Positions 59,078-64,000 of a stretch of 64,000 nucleotides of DNA are shown piece after piece. The stretch comes from Hypomesus transpacificus. Lineage: Eukaryota; Chordata; Actinopteri; Osmeriformes; Osmeridae. Where the stretch lies: the NCBI RefSeq assembly GCF_021917145.1, contig NC_061073.1, forward strand, positions 8,444,361 to 8,508,360, given 5' to 3'. The position numbers were made by a program, and so were the translations under genes. The number at the start of each line of letters is the position of its first letter. The first letter of the stretch is position 1. Under the pieces are notes generated by a model. It did not search any database and was not told where the DNA came from. It saw only the letters and a program-made list of their open reading frames with translations.

Positions 59078-61736
59078 ATGACAGGCAATCGTCGTGCAGC
59101 TCCGGCTGTTCCCAGCCCCTTCACGACACCCATCCTGCCCACCAATGGCACCGCAACTCCAGAATCTGCGAGGGGCCAGCCAGGAGGACAGGACCACAGG
59201 AAGTTCATGAGTGAGATACAACACCTCCACTGTGAGTACAGGGCACCAGCAATCAGAATAGACCCATGACTGGGGTTAGATCGTTTTGGTGAGTGAATGA
59301 ATGGATGGATAGATAGATAGATGGATTGATGGATTGATTGATAGATGGGTGGATGATAGAAGATGACAAAGCAACGGAAGATATGTGATTCTACTAGATT
59401 CTGTCAAGTAAAACCACACACTGTATTCAATCTTGTGTGTGCCGGCAGTGCCGTCGTGGGCTGTGGCTGCTCTCTGTCTGGTGAGCGTGTGTCTGGTGCT
59501 GTCATGCTGCGTGTGTGTGTGGAGGAAGTGCTTGAAGAAGAAAGACAAGGACAAGGAGAAGAAGGGGAAAGAGAAGGGCAAGAGTGGCATTGACATGGAC
59601 ACTGAAATGGAGGGAGGCCAGACTGAGGTAGTACACGCTCAATCTCACACACACACGCGCGCACAAACGCACACGCACACACGCAGACAAACTCCCTGCA
59701 GATGCGTTGCCCTTGCAATGTATCAAAGTCCCGACACATGGGGCGTACGGGATGCGTAAAGCTGTCAGTGTGCGTTAAGAGTAATGGACCTTGTTCATGC
59801 TCTCCGGTACTGTAGGTTTCTAGGGCTCATTCAAACCAAAGAAGACTCGTAAACAAAACATGCTGGTCACCTTCAAATGAGAACAGATAAATGACCAGAG
59901 CCTGTGACAACTGTGAAGACGTAACAAGACTGTGGGTAGTGGGTGTGTCTCATGAGTCGTGATGTATCCTTTTGGAGCTAATTGTGTGTGTGTGTGCCTG
60001 CCTGTTCTAGCCTCTGAAGGAGGAGGGCGACAGAGAGACAGGATTAACTAAGAGTGATAAAGAAGAAGAGCCCAAAGAGGAGGAAAAGCTGGGGAAGTTG
60101 GAATTTTCGCTGGATTACAACTTTACAGAGAACACGGTAACACACACACACACATATAGTACTGTACACAAGAAGTTGAGTCCAATCGATATCCTTCCGA
60201 CGGCAGCGGATGTAAGTTGTTCTCTTTTCTTTGTTCTCGCTCCGTCTCTCTCCCTCTTTCTCTTCTCCTCCGTCTCTCTCCCTCTCCTCCCTCTCTCTAC
60301 CTCTCCTCCGTCTCTCTCCCTCTCTCTCCCTCTCCTCCCTCTCCTCCCTCTCTCTACCTCTCTTCCCTCTCTCTAATTAGTTGGCAGTAGGGATTCTGCA
60401 GGCGTGTGACCTCCCAGCCATGGACATGGGAGGCAGCTCTGACCCCTATGTTAAACTGTGTCTGCTACCAGACAGGAAGAGGAAGTTTGAGACCAAAGTC
60501 CACAGGAAGACCCTCAACCCCACCTTCAATGAGAACTTCACATTTAAGGTTATTATCCCTTTCCTGACCTTTGACCCGGAAACCTAACCTTTAAAAGGCA
60601 GTATTCCTAGATGCAGTAATGACATTTCCGTATGTGGATGTGTTCCTTTTGTGTAGGTACCGTACTCCGAGCTAGGTGGCAGGACTCTGGTGATGACCGT
60701 GTATGACTTTGACCGCTTCTCCAAACATGACGCGATTGGTGCGGTGAGGGTACCAATGAGCAGTGTGGACTTCAGCCACATGACCCAAGAATGGAGAGAC
60801 GTGCAGAAAGCTGAGAAGGAGGAGGTGAGAGTGGGTGTCAATCAAACGGTGAACACACGCAAGGAAGGTGGTCACGTGACAAGATCAGCAAACCAAACAC
60901 TGATCATGGTCATGGTCTCTCTCTCTCTCTTTCTCCCTCTCTCAGAGTGAGCGTTTAGGTGACATCTGCCTGTCCTTAAGGTATGTTCCTACAGCAGGCA
61001 AGCTGACAGTCGTCGTGCTGGAGGCTAAAAACCTGAAGAAGATGGATGTGGGCGGGCTGTCAGGTGAGCCATGGAACAGGTCCACTGTACATTGCTTCAA
61101 AACTGATAGAACGTACAAGTAATAAGCACCCCCAGAATTAGCTGGGCTGGGCTGGGCTGGATCGAACAGGGCTGTGCTAGGCTGGGTCGGGCAGAGCATA
61201 ACTGGGCTGGGCTAGATGGAGCAGGGCTGTGCTAGGCTAGGCTGGGCTGGGTTCTTCCAGGTGGAGCCGTGGTAAGGCATTCTGATGTGTGTGTGTGTGC
61301 TCTGTTTCAGATCCATACGTGAAGATCCACCTGCTGCAGAATGGGAAGAGACTGAAGAAGAAGAAAACGAGCACCAAGAAGAACACTCTGAACCCTTATT
61401 ACAACGAGTCCTTCAGCTTTGAGGTGACATTAGAACAGATGCCGGTAAGAACACACACACACACACAGTATCATGTGGTTCATGTGTGTAGTCGTGTATG
61501 ACAATAGGCATGTTTTTGTGTGTTTCTAGAAAGTACAAGTAGCAGTGACGGTGTTGGACTATGATAAGATTGGGAAAAACGACGCCATAGGGAAGGTTTT
61601 TCTGGGGAGTACCAGCACTGGGACTGAGCTACGCCATTGGTCGGACATGCTGGACAACCCCCGGAGGCCTATTGCCCAATGGCATGTCTTGAAATCTGAG
61701 GAGGAAGTCAATGCTGAACTGTCCAACAAGAAATAA
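59078..61736 (+). CDS. Synaptotagmin (SYT1/2/5 class), complete coding region
   Basis: Synaptic/secretory vesicle calcium sensor. Eight coding exons: 59078-59231, 59449-59627, 60011-60136, 60381-60548, 60657-60824, 60946-61063, 61311-61444, 61530-61736 (1254 nt, 417 residues). Short glycosylatable lumenal N-terminus ([10 protein letters not shown]), TM helix ([20 protein letters not shown]) with palmitoylatable cysteines, a Lys-rich linker, then C2A and C2B. Calcium-binding aspartates are complete in both: [10 protein letters not shown] and [10 protein letters not shown] in C2A, MDVGGLSDPY and [10 protein letters not shown] in C2B. The C2B polybasic patch ([10 protein letters not shown]) and C-terminal RHWSDML and RRPIAQWH motifs are kept. 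The N-terminus differs from SYT1 and SYT2 and could be a syt1 or syt5 paralogue; proximity to bbs10 favours the SYT1 lineage. I leave the symbol open. Confidence 0.93.
61138..61256. repeat. GGGCT-type minisatellite in a synaptotagmin intron
   Basis: GGGCTGGGCTGG runs alternating with a longer unit containing GAGCAGGGCTGTGCTAGGCT; about 120 bases. Confidence 0.85.
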
Positions 61737-62266
61737 CCCTCTAACTCTACACCTGCACCCCATTAAGGAATCCATAAATCTCAAACTGCCCAAAATGATT
61801 CCATGACTTTTTCTCTTCTGTCTTTCACTCCCCCCTTATAACATGCCCATGTGTTCTGATGGGCCCACAGACACACACATATACACACACACACACACAC
61901 ATTGGTGAAACTGATATGGGAAGTATAAATGTGTATGTCATGCTAATAAACAAGAATCAATTTCCCCCTGTGGAGGTTGGTTATCTTACAAAACTGTTGT
62001 CTTTGGTCATTGATGGAGCTTGTGTCCAGATTGAAGTTAACAGCACTGACCAGCAGAGAGAGACATATCACTCCATGATCACGACAACAGCCCAAGATAT
62101 ACTTTTCAAATCCCCTGGTCAATTTCTACTGGTCAATCTAGTTAAGTAGACACACCAGTCCAGCTGGTGAAGGGATATCATATAGTTGCTTTGGAACTGC
62201 TAGTTACTAATGATAGGCCTATTAGACTTTTCACTTATTTTTTTACTTGGACTTTTTGATTTTTCC

Positions 62267-62272
62267 AATAAA
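62267..62272 (+). promoter_or_regulatory. Possible synaptotagmin polyadenylation signal
   Basis: AATAAA about 530 bases past the stop; an earlier AATAAA lies near 61944. Confidence 0.4.
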
Positions 62273-62574
62273 CAAGGTACTACTACCAATTTAGGCTGAG
62301 CAGACCATAAACAGTCTGGATACAACGCACGCACTTTAATGCCATTTTCTCAAATCTGATAGAAACTGTCGTAGACTTCACCGGAACCCACCTGTTCGCT
62401 GGTGAACTGCACTCGTCATCCAAGAGGCTATTGCGACCACATAGTCTACCTGTGAGCGCTGGGATCTGAGCAGCGGGAAGATCGGTCAAAGATAGAAACA
62501 TCCTCCTCCTCCACCTCCCTGGTCCTCTGCAATGCACCGTTAATGTTTCGGTGGGACTCCGTCTGGACTCTGAG

Positions 62575-63805
62575 ATGAACGTAAAGCGTATAGAACAACA
62601 GTTTCTTCTTCTATCGTTATCAATACTTCAACTGCTTATAAGAGAGGGTAAGTCTGTCAAGTAGTATACAAGATTCAGTTTATGCAGGGTAAACAGCGCC
62701 GTCATAAAAAATAACGTGTTATTCAATTCCACTGACTTTTTGAGTTTTGCTTTTATTGCTCTGACGAAGAAATGTCTTTTATGAAGAAAATACATTGTTT
62801 TGACTTTGACTGAGATTTATTTGATGTGAACAGTTTACCTTCTAATTTAACAACCTAGCAAAATTACCCGCTCCATAATCATAAAAGAAAAATATTTTGA
62901 CCCCAGCGTTAAAACTGTTAGGCCAAAGTCGGCGATGTGTAATATTGGGGAAAGTATCTGTTTTGTTCAGGAGCTCACAGCCAGTTATCAGAGGCAGAGG
63001 GAAGACTGCAAAGGTGAGAGTGAAAACCATCTCCATTATTCCAGATTTAATCCTAAATGTCCTGTATTATTCTGCTGGTTTCACATAATAGTCATTTTTT
63101 TACAATTAACATCTGACCCGGAGTCATCATCCTGTGTATATGTAACCCGGTGCGTGTATGCGTGTGTGTGTGCGCACATGTACAAATGTGATAGTGTGCA
63201 CGTATGCTGTTAAATGGTGTAAAGTGCACTTAACTCTCCCCCTGAGTTGTTATCCCCCTAATGTGTGTGTTTGTGACTGCAGAAGGGCTAATGCACTTCG
63301 GAGGAAACGGGATCTCCTTGGGGAGGAGGTTGGTACACTATACCTAAGAGAACTAGTGGAGGTCAGGGCACCCTCATACACACAACACCAGAGGCAGCAC
63401 AAAGCCCTCTTTGAAGAGCCTACACGCAGACAACCATGAACACGCAGAATTAGGTCCACACACGTCAAGCCACAAGATGGACGGTGAGACTACAGTTTGA
63501 TCTCGGTCATTTTCGTCATTGGTTTCCCTCCAGACTTTTAGGCCTCTTCTGTCGGAAGCGACGTTTCCTCGCGGTGTTCTTCACAACCACACAGCCAGAG
63601 ACGCCTCCTCAGGTACGCACACACACACACGCGCACACACGCGCACACACCCACACAATGTCCGCCGTGACAGCCCTCCACAGATAAAGTCATCAGTGTG
63701 TGTTTGTCCCAGAGTACTGTGGATGTCTCAACGGAGGCTGGTGTCAGGAGGACGGAGTGTGTGACTGTGCCCAGTTTCAGGCCCTGGGAGATCGTTGCCA
63801 GATCA
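62575..63805 (+). CDS. Unrecognised secreted protein with an EGF-like domain, 5' part
   Basis: I do not recognise the gene. Four exons join with matching phases: 62575-62647 (ATG, signal peptide QQFLLLSLSILQLLIREG), 62922-63013, 63534-63612 and 63713-63805, giving about 112 residues before the gene leaves the window. The last exon encodes YCGCLNGGWCQEDGVCDCAQ, then FQALGDRC, a compact EGF-like module with six cysteines in usual spacing (the CLNGG motif is typical). An N-glycosylation site (HNHT) lies just before it. A further open stretch at 63283-63359 (RRANALRRKRDLLGEE) could be an exon but does not fit in phase. Exon 62922-63013 also has another open frame (CNIGESICFVQELTASYQRQ) that would need a different upstream exon. 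Confidence 0.55.
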
Positions 63806-64000
63806 GTAAGTAACAGACACACCCACACACATACACACATCCTCTACGTCTTCTTTCAAAGAGCACGTATGTCACAAAAGGTCATATGTACTGTCGTTGA
63901 ACCGTGTTGTCTGGGAATGATGTGAGTGGGTGTCTGGTGGGGGGTGGGGGGCTGTTTGTAATTCTATGAGGTTGGTCAGACGATCACATCAGTCAGCAAA

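Noticed and set aside
63283-63359. Additional exon of the EGF-like gene
   Set aside because: Good acceptor and open frame, but its phase does not fit between the neighbouring exons; left out of the model.

Overview
The window is genomic DNA from a ray-finned (teleost) fish. Every recognisable gene is a vertebrate gene cut by GT-AG introns. The introns are rich in (CA)n and (GA)n tracts and in fish-type repeats: a tRNA-headed SINE, an L2-like LINE tail, hAT and Tc1-like non-autonomous elements, and short foldback elements beginning CAGTACCAGTC. The repeat mix recalls salmoniform/esociform/osmeriform fishes, but I cannot name a species from sequence alone.

Layout, left to right. (1) 207-395 (-): first coding exon of a ceramide synthase of the CerS2/3/4 type; the rest lies outside the window. 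(2) 1350-6003: a direct tandem segmental duplication. The left copy holds an intact secreted arginine ADP-ribosyltransferase (2165-3280, -); the right copy holds a broken one (4990-5576, -). (3) 6990-7635 (-): exon candidates of an unrecognised type II membrane protein. (4) 7993-21548 (-): complete anoctamin-2-like calcium-activated chloride channel gene with an unusually long C-terminus. (5) 22143-44797 (-): complete von Willebrand factor gene. I rebuilt 52 coding exons whose phases join without a break (8625 nt, 2874 residues, domains D1-D2-D'-D3-A1-A2-A3-D4-C-CK). (6) 46170-51803 (+): tetraspanin CD9 with two alternative first coding exons. (7) 53653-55800 (-): BBS10 chaperonin-like gene. 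(8) 59078-61736 (+): synaptotagmin of the SYT1/2/5 class. (9) 62575-63805 (+): start of an unrecognised secreted protein with an EGF-like domain, running off the right edge.

The order and orientation ano2(-) vwf(-) cd9(+) match, from general knowledge, human 12p13, so this is an old conserved block. BBS10 and SYT1 are near each other on human 12q21, so the right part may join a second ancestral block. The genes share no pathway; vwf and cd9 are both linked to platelet/endothelial biology, and the neighbourhood is best read as conserved synteny.

Exon coordinates were derived by hand from reading frame, splice consensus and recalled family sequence. Exons whose phase and homology agree are reliable to the base in most cases; tentative ones are marked. 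Introns and intergenic stretches not listed separately hold only simple repeats or nothing I can recognise.
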